DNA from: Clostridia bacterium
GTDB lineage: Bacteria; Bacillota; Clostridia; Oscillospirales; Acutalibacteraceae
Direction: 5' to 3'
Length of the DNA stretch: 9,262 nucleotides
Assembly (NCBI GenBank): GCA_900767025.1
Contig: CAAFXS010000060.1
Span: 1 to 9,262, forward strand
Of this stretch, positions 1-6,549 are shown piece by piece (the stretch's first letter is position 1; the number at the start of each line of letters is the position of its first letter). Made by a program: the position numbers and the translations under genes. The notes under the pieces are model-generated. The model ran no database searches and had not been told where the DNA came from. It saw only the letters and a program-made list of their open reading frames with translations.

Positions 1-34
1 AAATAATTTTTTTATCATCAAAAGTTTTAGCCAT
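1..34 (-). CDS. Possible 5' end of a divergent gene (partial)
   Basis: Reading the minus strand leftwards from an ATG at 34-32 gives M-A-K-T-F-D-D-K-K-I-I and the frame stays open to the window edge. Only 11 codons are visible, so no family can be named. On the minus strand an extended -10-like TGgTAAAAT lies at 49-41, just upstream of the ATG; there is no strong Shine-Dalgarno sequence. If real, the gene is transcribed divergently from hsdR. It could equally be a chance open frame in AT-rich DNA. Confidence 0.3.
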   Translation of the reverse strand, partial: MAKTFDDKKII

Positions 35-238
35 ACCCACATTTTACCATATAAACCAATATAATGGAAGATAACGAATTTTTACCCGCTCACGGTAGTC
101 TCATGTCATACTGAATGGTTATGCTCAGAAAATTTGTCATAAACATATTGAAACAGGCTGATTTTTCTGAGTTTACAAAGGCAAAGAATCTGTCAATTTC
201 TGGAAAGCAAATGCTTTGCGATAAACACGAAGGATGCC

Positions 239-265
239 TTGAAAAAGTTATAAAAAATGTATAAT
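239..265 (+). promoter_or_regulatory. Candidate sigma70-type promoter, distal, for hsdR
   Basis: TTGAAA at 239-244 and a perfect TATAAT at 260-265 are separated by 15 bases, a short spacer. A transcript would start near 272 and give a leader of roughly 60 nucleotides before the preferred hsdR start at 335. The short spacer is the main weakness. Confidence 0.35.
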
Positions 266-316
266 GCGGAGGTCCTGTTTTCTACCAGTCGTTTTGTGGT
301 AAAACTAGATTTTCTG

Positions 317-325
317 TGGTATACT
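317..325 (+). promoter_or_regulatory. Extended -10 promoter candidate immediately before hsdR
   Basis: TGgTATACT at 317-325 matches an extended -10 element. No good -35 is visible at the usual distance. The motif lies only 9 bases before the ATG at 335, so transcription from it would yield an almost leaderless mRNA. A related sequence, TGTGGTAAAACT, lies 20 bases upstream at 295-306, making an imperfect direct repeat that could be an operator or a duplicated promoter. Confidence 0.35.
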
Positions 326-334
326 GTAATAAAG

Positions 335-2776
335 ATGAACACTAAGAGCAGCCTTTCAGAACGCGACATTATTACAAAATATATTATTCCCGCAATTGAA
401 GCTTCTGGTTGGGATAAGCGAAACCAAATCAGAGAAGAGGTGTCCTTTACTGCCGGCCGTATTTTTGTAAAAGGCAAACTAACTAAACGCGGTGAAAAGA
501 AGCGTGCAGATATTATCATTTACTATAAATCAAACATTCCTGTTGCTGTTGTAGAAGCAAAGGATAATAAGCATACTGTTGAAGCCGGAATGCAGCAGGC
601 TTTGGAATATGCGGACACACTTGATATTCCGGTTGCAATTTCAAGCAATGGTGATGGTTTTGTAATCCAATACCGCAGGAATTGCGGATGTCCAGACGCT
701 TCTGGCAAGGCGATAATTTCGGAAAATGCAGATTTAGACCACTTTCCGACTCCTTCAGAACTTTGGAACTGCTACAAACGCTACAACAGCATTGAAACAA
801 AAGAGGCGGAAGAAACATCTCTTTGCTCATATTTTTTTGATGCAGAAGGAAGAACTCCTCGCTACTATCAGCGGATTGCAATTAACCGCACTGTAGAAGC
901 AATTGCACGCGGACAGAACAGAATCCTTCTTGTCATGGCAACAGGAACAGGCAAAACTTATACTGCATTTCAAATCATCTACCGTCTTTGGAAATCTGGA
1001 TGCAAAAAACGAATTCTATATCTTGCAGACCGTAACAATCTTATTATTCAAACCAAGAAAGGCGACTTCAAACATTTCAAAGATAAATGCCATATCATCA
1101 GGCATAAGAAAATTGATAAGTCTTATGAAATCTATCTGGCTTTATATCAGGGACTTACAAATTATGATGAAGAAACTGACGCCTACAAAGAATTCAGCCC
1201 GGACTTTTTTGACCTGATTATTGTAGATGAGTGTCACCGCGGTTCAGTTGATGAGGATAAAGCCTGGCATAAAATTCTAAACTACTTCAGTTCTGCAACT
1301 CAAATTGGCATGACGGCTACTCCAAAAGAAACCAAGGCTCTTTCAAACATAGAATACTTTGGAGAGCCTCTTTATACCTATTCACTTAAGCAGGGAATTG
1401 AGGACGGCTTTCTTGCTCCGTACAAAGTTCTGCGCGTAGGAATGAACATTGACCTTGAAGGCTACCGTCCTGAACATGGAAAAACCGATATCAATGGAGA
1501 ACTTGTAGAAGACCGGCTTTATAACACAAAAGATTTTGACCGCAATATTGTAATTGATGAGCGGACAAATCTGGTTGCCAAAAAAATTATGGAATATCTT
1601 ACAAATTCAGATCCAATGGCAAAGACAATCGTTTTCTGCGTTGATATTGAACATGCGGAACGAATGCGACAGGCGCTTTTGCAGTATGCTCCGCGCGAGA
1701 TAACTGAAAAATCAGACAAATACATAGTCCGCATTACTGGCGATGATCCGGTTGCAAAAGGATACCTTGAAGATTTCATAAACCCGGAAGAACACTTCCC
1801 TGTGATTGCTACGACTTCAAAACTGATGAGCACAGGAACAGATGCCCAGACCTGCAAGCTGATTTGTCTTGACGAGAACATCGGGTCAATGACAGAGTTC
1901 AAGCAGATAATAGGTCGTGGAACCCGAATCAACGAAGACTACGGAAAACAGTATTTTACGATTATTGATTTCAGAAACGCTACAGACAAATTTGCTGACA
2001 AAGATTTTGACGGCGCTCCTGTAAAAATCAAAGAATCAAAACAGGACGACCAGCTTTCAGAAGAGATTATCGACGAAGGAACTGGAGAAGAGCAGATTGA
2101 CCCTATGACAGGTGAGCAAGTTGTTTTTGCCGAATACAAAATTGATGAGAATTACGGATTGCAGAATGTTGCAGAGCCATCCTGCTTGGTGGTTGATCAT
2201 GCCGAAACCAAAAAAGAAAAAGTCTTCATCGCTGGTGTTGATGTAAGCGTCCTAAGTGAACGCCGCCAGTTCCTTGATTCAAACGGAAAACTCATTACCA
2301 CAAGTCTCAAAGAATACACAAAAAACGGAATCCTGACATCATACCGAAGCCTCGACAATTTCCTGCAGACCTGGAACAATGCAGAAAAGAAACAGGCAAT
2401 TATAGAAGAACTCGAAACGCAAGGTTTAAACTTTGGAGAGCTAAAAGAAGAAATAAAATCTGACTTAGATATTTTTGATTTAATCTGCCACATAGCATGG
2501 GATGCGCCAGCGCTCACCCGTCGTGAGAGAGCCGAAAATGTCCGCAAACGAAACTACTGGACAAAATACGGAGACAAAGCGCGCACAGTTCTGGAAGCAC
2601 TGCTTGATAAATACGCAGAAAACGGAATTGAAAATATTGAAAGCATGAAGATTCTGACTGTAGACCCTCTGAAAGAACTCGGAACGCCAGCAGAGCTTGT
2701 AAACGCATTCGGCGGAAAACCACAATATCTTGCCGCAATCAGGGAACTGGAAGCGGAGATTTATCGGGCGGCATAG
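335..2776 (+). CDS. hsdR: Type I restriction enzyme R subunit (HsdR)
   Basis: HsdR is the endonuclease and ATP-driven DNA translocation subunit of the type I complex. The 813-residue product has an N-terminal PDDEXK nuclease with D59 (RAD) and E74-A-K76 (VEAKDN), then a superfamily 2 helicase: Walker A ATGTGKT at 202-208, DECH at 298-301, TATP at 327-330, a STGTD segment at 499-503 and motif VI GRGTR at 527-531. The C-terminal 200 residues resemble the EcoEI_R_C domain. It is shorter than EcoKI HsdR (about 1170 residues) but typical of the roughly 800-residue family. The frame is open from an ATG at 257, but 335 is preferred: family members begin at the equivalent of MNTKSSLSERDI, and the extra 26 codons run through a promoter-like TGgTATACT. 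No clear Shine-Dalgarno precedes 335. All key motifs are intact, so it is probably active. It is the first gene of the locus, separated by about 4.8 kb from hsdM. Confidence 0.95.
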   Translation: MNTKSSLSERDIITKYIIPAIEASGWDKRNQIREEVSFTAGRIFVKGKLTKRGEKKRADIIIYYKSNIPVAVVEAKDNKHTVEAGMQQALEYADTLDIPVAISSNGDGFVIQYRRNCGCPDASGKAIISENADLDHFPTPSELWNCYKRYNSIETKEAEETSLCSYFFDAEGRTPRYYQRIAINRTVEAIARGQNRILLVMATGTGKTYTAFQIIYRLWKSGCKKRILYLADRNNLIIQTKKGDFKHFKDKCHIIRHKKIDKSYEIYLALYQGLTNYDEETDAYKEFSPDFFDLIIVDECHRGSVDEDKAWHKILNYFSSATQIGMTATPKETKALSNIEYFGEPLYTYSLKQGIEDGFLAPYKVLRVGMNIDLEGYRPEHGKTDINGELVEDRLYNTKDFDRNIVIDERTNLVAKKIMEYLTNSDPMAKTIVFCVDIEHAERMRQALLQYAPREITEKSDKYIVRITGDDPVAKGYLEDFINPEEHFPVIATTSKLMSTGTDAQTCKLICLDENIGSMTEFKQIIGRGTRINEDYGKQYFTIIDFRNATDKFADKDFDGAPVKIKESKQDDQLSEEIIDEGTGEEQIDPMTGEQVVFAEYKIDENYGLQNVAEPSCLVVDHAETKKEKVFIAGVDVSVLSERRQFLDSNGKLITTSLKEYTKNGILTSYRSLDNFLQTWNNAEKKQAIIEELETQGLNFGELKEEIKSDLDIFDLICHIAWDAPALTRRERAENVRKRNYWTKYGDKARTVLEALLDKYAENGIENIESMKILTVDPLKELGTPAELVNAFGGKPQYLAAIRELEAEIYRAA

Positions 2777-2788
2777 AAATAGATTTTG

Positions 2789-2806
2789 TGCTAATATCAG
2801 CAGGAG
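2789..2806 (+). promoter_or_regulatory. Possible extended -10 and RBS before the DUF1016 gene
   Basis: The 36-base gap after hsdR holds TGcTAATAT at 2789-2797, an extended -10-like sequence without a recognisable -35, followed by AGGAG at 2802-2806, six bases before the ATG at 2813. The ribosome binding site is convincing. The promoter is weak, and readthrough from hsdR is equally possible. Confidence 0.4.
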
Positions 2807-2812
2807 ATAAAA

Positions 2813-3922
2813 ATGGGAACATCAATAACGATTTTAGATAAAGAATATAAAAACTGGATAAAAGATCTCTCTTCCCGTTACCGCAAAAGTCAGATAAAAG
2901 CTGCACTTAAAGTGAATTATGAAATGCTCCGTTTTTACTACGATTTGGGTAAAGACATTGTAAGTCTGAAAGCAGAAAGCAAATGGGGAAGCGGTTTTAT
3001 GAAAAATCTAAGCCGAGATTTAAAAGAACAGAATCCAGAAGCGACTTGTTTTTCTTCGACGAATCTTCTTTATATGAAGAATTTTTATCTTCTCTATCAA
3101 ACTTATTTGGAAAATACTCCCCAAGTTGTGGAGCAATTGCCCGACAAAGTATTTACTCAGCAAGTTGCTGAGCGAATTTCAGCTGACGTTTTCTCAATTC
3201 CATGGGGGCATCATATGCTTCTCATTGATAAATTCAAGGAAAATCCTCAAAAAGCCCTATTTTTTATTCATCAGACGGTTGAAAATGGGTGGAGCCGAGA
3301 TACTTTGCTCAACTTTATCGGCACAGACTTGTATGAACGGCAGGGAAAAGCGTTAACAAATTTCAAAAACACTCTTCCAGATGAAACAAGTGATTTGGCT
3401 CAGGAACTAACAAAAGACCCTTACAATTTTGCTTTTACAGGTATTACAACAAAATACAACGAACGAAAATTAAAAAATGCCTTGCTTAATAATATTACTA
3501 AATTCCTGCTTGAACTTGGAACCGGCTTTGCCTATGTAGGTAAAGAATACAGTCTTCAAATTGGAGAAAAAGAAAAGTTCATAGACTTGCTATTTTATAA
3601 TCTGAGCCTTTCGTGCTATGTCGTAGTCGAAGTTAAAATCGGGGAGTTTGATTTTGCTGATGTAGGTCAACTTGGCGGATATGTTGTTTCCTGCAATCAT
3701 ATTTTGAGAAAAGAAGGGAGGGACAATCCGACAATTGGACTTTTGATTTGCAAACAAAAAGATAATCTTGTTGCTCAATATGCACTTGAATCAAGTAGCC
3801 AGCCCTTGGGGATTTCTGAATATGAACTTGCAAAACTCTACCCAGAAAAAGTAGACGGCACAATGCCAACCATCGAAGAACTCGAACAAGGCCTGGCAGA
3901 TAAGGAAGAAGCAAGCAAATGA
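2813..3922 (+). CDS. DUF1016 / YhcG-type PDDEXK nuclease domain protein
   Basis: The 369-residue protein matches the two-part DUF1016 (YhcG) architecture. The N-terminal helical domain (about 10-170) carries the family-like YYDLGKDIV and WGSGFMKNLSRDL segments. The C-terminal PDDEXK nuclease-like domain (about 230-345) has D258 (FIDLLFYN), E273 and K275 (VVEVKIG) and Q286 as the likely catalytic set. Length is normal for the family. A good AGGAG lies six bases upstream. Its stop overlaps the start of the broken hsdS as ATGA, so it was probably translationally coupled to the original hsdS. DUF1016 proteins are recurrent passengers in type I RM loci; their exact role is not established, and a nuclease effector or a regulator of the RM complex are both possible. 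With the active-site residues present, I infer it could cut DNA or RNA. Composition resembles hsdR rather than the AT-rich KilA-N block that follows. Confidence 0.88.
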   Translation: MGTSITILDKEYKNWIKDLSSRYRKSQIKAALKVNYEMLRFYYDLGKDIVSLKAESKWGSGFMKNLSRDLKEQNPEATCFSSTNLLYMKNFYLLYQTYLENTPQVVEQLPDKVFTQQVAERISADVFSIPWGHHMLLIDKFKENPQKALFFIHQTVENGWSRDTLLNFIGTDLYERQGKALTNFKNTLPDETSDLAQELTKDPYNFAFTGITTKYNERKLKNALLNNITKFLLELGTGFAYVGKEYSLQIGEKEKFIDLLFYNLSLSCYVVVEVKIGEFDFADVGQLGGYVVSCNHILRKEGRDNPTIGLLICKQKDNLVAQYALESSSQPLGISEYELAKLYPEKVDGTMPTIEELEQGLADKEEASK

Positions 3923-4107
3923 GCGAATGGAAAAAAGTAAAAATTGGTGACATCTGCCGCATCGTAAAGGGCACAACAGGAATTGCAGGCGCAGAGCCGA
4001 GCGAATATCCGCTGGTTGTTACCGCAGAAGAAAGAAAATCTTGTTCAACTTATCAGTTTGATTGGTGGATATATAATTATTGTATGGAGTGGATATGGAA
4101 AAAATAA
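3919..4107 (+). pseudogene. hsdS: Truncated hsdS (5' end of a specificity gene)
   Basis: The first ~48 residues (MSEWKKVKIGDICRIVKGTTG... to STYQFD) are a typical start of a type I specificity subunit TRD1. After about nucleotide 4062 the frame runs into unrelated sequence and stops at 4107, giving 62 residues where a functional subunit needs about 400. The ATG overlaps the preceding stop as ATGA and AAGGA lies at 3902-3906, so it is probably still translated. G+C is 32/60 in 3961-4020 but about 18/60 in 4061-4120, marking a recombination junction near 4060. Its opening resembles that of the intact hsdS at 4916 (MS-x-F/W-KKVKIGD). A remnant this short cannot recognise DNA, but it may still provide coupled translation into the KilA-N start at 4095, which it overlaps by 13 bases. 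Confidence 0.8.
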
Positions 4108-4919
4108 CAGTTCAGAATCAGCTGATTGGAGTAATTTCTGAAAAGAATATGGATTTTATATCTCTAACTGATATGGCTAATGGAAAAGAGAGTGAAAGCC
4201 GTGCTGCAGATATAATCAAAAATTGGCTTAGAAATAGATACACTTTAGAGTTCTTGGGAACATGGGAAATAATTCATAACGAGAATTTTAAAGTGGTCGA
4301 ATTTGACCACTTTAAATCTCAAGCTGGTTTACCAAATTTTGTTCTTAGTGTTTCTGAATGGATTGAAAAAACAAATGCCATAGGAATTATTGTAAAAAAA
4401 GGAAAATATGGTGGAACTTACGCTCATAAGGATATTGCTTTTGAATTTGGTTCTGCAATTAGTGTACCGTTCAAGTTATATTTGATAGAGGAATTCCAGC
4501 GGCTAAAAGAAGAAGAACAAAAACTTCTTGGATGGTCTGCAAAACGTGAACTGGCAAAAATCAATTATAGAATCCATACAGATGCCATTCAGCAGAATCT
4601 TATTCCAGAAGAAATTACAGCTGCACAAAAATCTTTTATTTATGCTGATGAAGCAGACATGTTGAATGTTGCAATGTTTGGTGTTACAGCAAAGCAATGG
4701 CGTGAATCAAATCCAGATTTAAAAGGAAATATCCGCGATTACGCTTCAATTAATCAGTTAATCTGTTTAAGCAATATGGAAAATCTGAATGCAGTTTTTA
4801 TAAACGAAGGCATTTCTCAGGGTGAACGTCTTGAAAAACTAAACAAAATTGCAATTCAACAAATGAAAGTCCTTGAAAATATTGAAGACAGAAAATTGCT
4901 GACGGATGAAAATAAATGA
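4095..4919 (+). CDS. KilA-N domain protein embedded in the RM locus
   Basis: The 274-residue product has a KilA-N domain over about residues 20-137, ending in the hallmark GKYGGTYAHKDIAFEFGS and a LYLIEEFQRLK helix. KilA-N is a putative nucleic-acid-binding fold of phage and large DNA virus proteins. The C-terminal half (about 138-274) is helical and charged, with a family-typical AQKSFIYADEADMLNVAMFG segment. The start at 4095 is chosen because GGAG at 4086-4089 sits five bases upstream; an in-frame TTG at 4080 is possible but has no better site. The stop overlaps hsdS as ATGA at 4916-4919. G+C is low (19/60 in 4321-4380) compared with hsdR and hsdM, consistent with import. KilA-N genes are frequent insertions in type I RM loci; function here is unknown, with DNA-binding regulation or an anti-phage role both speculative. 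A perfect 12-bp inverted repeat lies inside the gene at 4287-4316. Confidence 0.88.
   Translation: MEKITVQNQLIGVISEKNMDFISLTDMANGKESESRAADIIKNWLRNRYTLEFLGTWEIIHNENFKVVEFDHFKSQAGLPNFVLSVSEWIEKTNAIGIIVKKGKYGGTYAHKDIAFEFGSAISVPFKLYLIEEFQRLKEEEQKLLGWSAKRELAKINYRIHTDAIQQNLIPEEITAAQKSFIYADEADMLNVAMFGVTAKQWRESNPDLKGNIRDYASINQLICLSNMENLNAVFINEGISQGERLEKLNKIAIQQMKVLENIEDRKLLTDENK
4287..4316. repeat. Perfect 12-bp inverted repeat inside the KilA-N gene
   Basis: TTTAAAGTGGTC at 4287-4298 and GACCACTTTAAA at 4305-4316 are exact reverse complements around the six-base spacer GAATTT. It lies about 190 bases into the coding region, under F-K-V-V-E-F-D-H-F-K. It could form a stable mRNA hairpin or be a dyad operator. 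Confidence 0.8.
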
Positions 4920-6256
4920 GTAAATTTAAGAAAGTTAAGATTGGTGATTTTCTTACAGAACGAGAAGGTCGTTACAAACCAAATAATGAATCAGTTGCAA
5001 ATTTAAAACGCCTCGAAAAAATTGATTTTTCTGGAACAGTTCATATTTCTGAAAAACCTTCCAAAACAGATATGATTATTGTTCATCCAGGGGATTTAGT
5101 TATTTCTGGAATTAATGTTTCTAAAGGTGCAATAACAGTATATAAAGGAAGTGAACCTGTTGCTGCAACTATTCATTACTCATCATATATTTTTAATGAT
5201 TCAATTGTTGATTTAGATTATTTCAAATTCTTTGTAAAAAGTCCGGCTTTTATTGAAACATTAAAACAGCAGGTGAAAGGTGGAATTAAAACAGAAATCA
5301 AGCCAAAGACTTTTTTGTCACTAGAAATAATGCTTCCTGATTTAGAAACTCAGAAAGGAATTGTCAAAAAGCTTTCTAAAGAATTAGAAACAGTTTCTAT
5401 TCTTCAAAACGAAATTGAATCTCAAAAAGAATATGCAAAACAACTTCGCCAGAATATTCTGCAGGATGCCATAGAAGGAAAACTCACCGCCGACTGGAGA
5501 AAATCACACCCCGTAATCAAAGGTAATCCTGACTATGATGCAGAAGCATTGTTTGAGAAAATACAAATAGAGAATTCAGAAATAAATAAAAAGTCTGTTC
5601 GTTCTTCAAGTAATATTCAAGATAAAATGGATGATGATTTTAAGATTGAAATTCCAGACAATTGGTTATTTGTCAATTTATCACAATTAGGTACTTTAGA
5701 AAGAGGTCGATCAAAACATAGACCCCGAAATGACAATTGTTTATTTGCTAATGGAACAATTCCATTTGTACAAACTGGAGACGTATCCCAATCGAAATAC
5801 TATGGGTATAAAATACAACCAGCTTCAAAATTTTATAATGAAACAGGTTTAGCTCAAAGTAAATTATGGAAAGCAGGTACTTTATGTATAACAATTGCTG
5901 CAAACATAGCCGAAACTGGATTTCTTACATATGAAGCCTGTTTTCCAGATAGTGTAGTAGGTTTTAAATCTTATATTGCAGGTAGTTTTTCAACTTTTGT
6001 CAGATATTATATTGATTCAATAAAACAGATTTTAGAAAAATATGCTCCAGCCACAGCTCAGAAAAATATCAATCTAGGTATATTGGAAACATTGAAAATT
6101 CCATTACCGCCTGTAGCAGAGCAAGCAGAAATTATTCGTATTGTTGAGTTACAATTTGAAACAATAGCTCAATTGGAGTTACAAATCCAAGAACGAGAAA
6201 CATACACAAAACAATTAATGCAAAGCATATTAAAAAATGCTTTCGAGGAGGAATAA
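4916..6256 (+). CDS. hsdS: Type I restriction enzyme specificity subunit (HsdS)
   Basis: HsdS supplies the bipartite DNA recognition for both methylation and cutting. The 446-residue product has the usual duplicated layout: TRD1 (about 1-140, ending LPDLETQKGIV), a coiled-coil helix and central conserved region (about 145-215, with YAKQLRQNILQDAIEGKL), TRD2 (about 240-398, opening with LERGRSKHRPRND and FVQTGD, ending IPLPPVAEQAEII) and a C-terminal helix (about 400-446, with YTKQLMQSILKNAF echoing the central motif). Length is normal and there is no frameshift, so it is likely functional. It starts within the stop of KilA-N (ATGA), with only a weak GGAT upstream, so translation probably depends on coupling. 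Both TRD regions are AT-rich, while the central conserved region is GC-richer, indicating TRD exchange. The target sequence cannot be read from the protein by eye. A strong hairpin follows the stop at once. Confidence 0.95.
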   Translation: MSKFKKVKIGDFLTEREGRYKPNNESVANLKRLEKIDFSGTVHISEKPSKTDMIIVHPGDLVISGINVSKGAITVYKGSEPVAATIHYSSYIFNDSIVDLDYFKFFVKSPAFIETLKQQVKGGIKTEIKPKTFLSLEIMLPDLETQKGIVKKLSKELETVSILQNEIESQKEYAKQLRQNILQDAIEGKLTADWRKSHPVIKGNPDYDAEALFEKIQIENSEINKKSVRSSSNIQDKMDDDFKIEIPDNWLFVNLSQLGTLERGRSKHRPRNDNCLFANGTIPFVQTGDVSQSKYYGYKIQPASKFYNETGLAQSKLWKAGTLCITIAANIAETGFLTYEACFPDSVVGFKSYIAGSFSTFVRYYIDSIKQILEKYAPATAQKNINLGILETLKIPLPPVAEQAEIIRIVELQFETIAQLELQIQERETYTKQLMQSILKNAFEEE

Positions 6257-6287
6257 TTGAACTGTTTCCATTTTGGAAATAGTTCAA
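6257..6287 (+). terminator. Hairpin immediately after the hsdS stop (atypical terminator)
   Basis: TTGAACTGTTTCC at 6257-6269 pairs with GGAAATAGTTCAA at 6275-6287 over 13 bp with one G-U pair and a five-base ATTTT loop. It starts on the base after the TAA. No U tract follows (ATAAGTTACC), so it may act as an mRNA 3'-end stabiliser, a processing site or a weak attenuator rather than a true intrinsic terminator. Confidence 0.55.
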
Positions 6288-6290
6288 ATA

Positions 6291-6513
6291 AGTTACCGAG
6301 GAAAGCTCGGCAACTAAACTTGTCGGAATTTTTGACAGGTTGAAAAAGTGTTAGGGATTGTAGGGGCGCGAAGCGTTCCGAAACGAAGTGTAGGAATGAA
6401 GGCGAAAGCCGAAACCCCGAAAAGCCCGACCCGAACGTAGCGAGCGTTAAAAAAACTTGCGAGGCAAGTTTTTAGCGAGTCTCCGAAGCAACTGTGTTGC
6501 GTAGGCGTAGTGA
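6291..6513. repeat. GC-rich intergenic array of small hairpins
   Basis: This gene-free stretch is far more GC-rich than its surroundings (34/60 in 6361-6420) and is built of successive short stem-loops: CCGAG/CTCGG at 6296-6310, ACTTGTC/GACAGGT at 6318-6340, CGC-GAA-GCG at 6367-6375, GGC-GAAA-GCC (a GNRA-type loop) at 6401-6410, AACG/CGTT at 6434-6448, the long stem at 6451-6473 and GCAAC-TGT-GTTGC at 6488-6500. The core GCGAAGCG or ACGAAGTG recurs. I infer a dispersed non-coding repeat of the type seen between genes in some Treponema genomes; I cannot name a family. No protein is supported on either strand. A perfect TTGACA at 6332-6337 has only a poor -10 partner (GATTGT at 6356-6361). Confidence 0.6.
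6451..6473. terminator. Bidirectional intrinsic terminator-like hairpin
   Basis: AAAAACTTGC at 6451-6460 and GCAAGTTTTT at 6464-6473 form a perfect 10-bp stem with a GAG loop. It is flanked by A and T runs on opposite sides, so either strand presents a stem ending in U residues. The G/C core is only about five pairs and the T run is five, so efficiency is uncertain. It stands between hsdS and the rhuM-hsdM pair. Confidence 0.45.
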
Positions 6514-6549
6514 GGGGAACACCTAAAAGAAAACTAAGGAGCAACAAAA

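Larger units (their letters stand above)
35..334. other. Intergenic region upstream of hsdR
   Basis: About 300 bases with no convincing gene. It holds a 9-bp inverted repeat (CTCAGAAAA at 124-132 and TTTTCTGAG at 163-171, 30-base spacer), a short hairpin GCAAA-TGC-TTTGC at 207-219 without a U tract, and the promoter-like sequences listed separately. The 9-bp repeat with so long a spacer is expected by chance in a window this size, so no function is assigned. Confidence 0.5.

Noticed and set aside
124..171. 9-bp inverted repeat with a 30-base spacer, considered as a transposon end or operator
   Set aside because: Long spacer, AT-rich arms, no target duplication or transposase nearby; chance is sufficient.
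832..838. Run of seven T in hsdR and seven A at 4394-4400 in KilA-N, considered as phase-variable tracts
   Set aside because: Runs of seven are common in DNA of this composition and both genes are in frame; no evidence of slippage.
3156..3172. 8-bp dyad CTCAGCAA-G-TTGCTGAG in the DUF1016 gene
   Set aside because: A perfect 8-bp inverted repeat with a short spacer is expected a couple of times by chance in a window of this size, so nothing marks it as functional.
3919..6256. Two hsdS starts considered as an invertible, phase-variable specificity system
   Set aside because: Both copies are in the same orientation, the first is only a 48-residue stump, no long inverted repeats are visible between them and there is no site-specific recombinase gene in the window.
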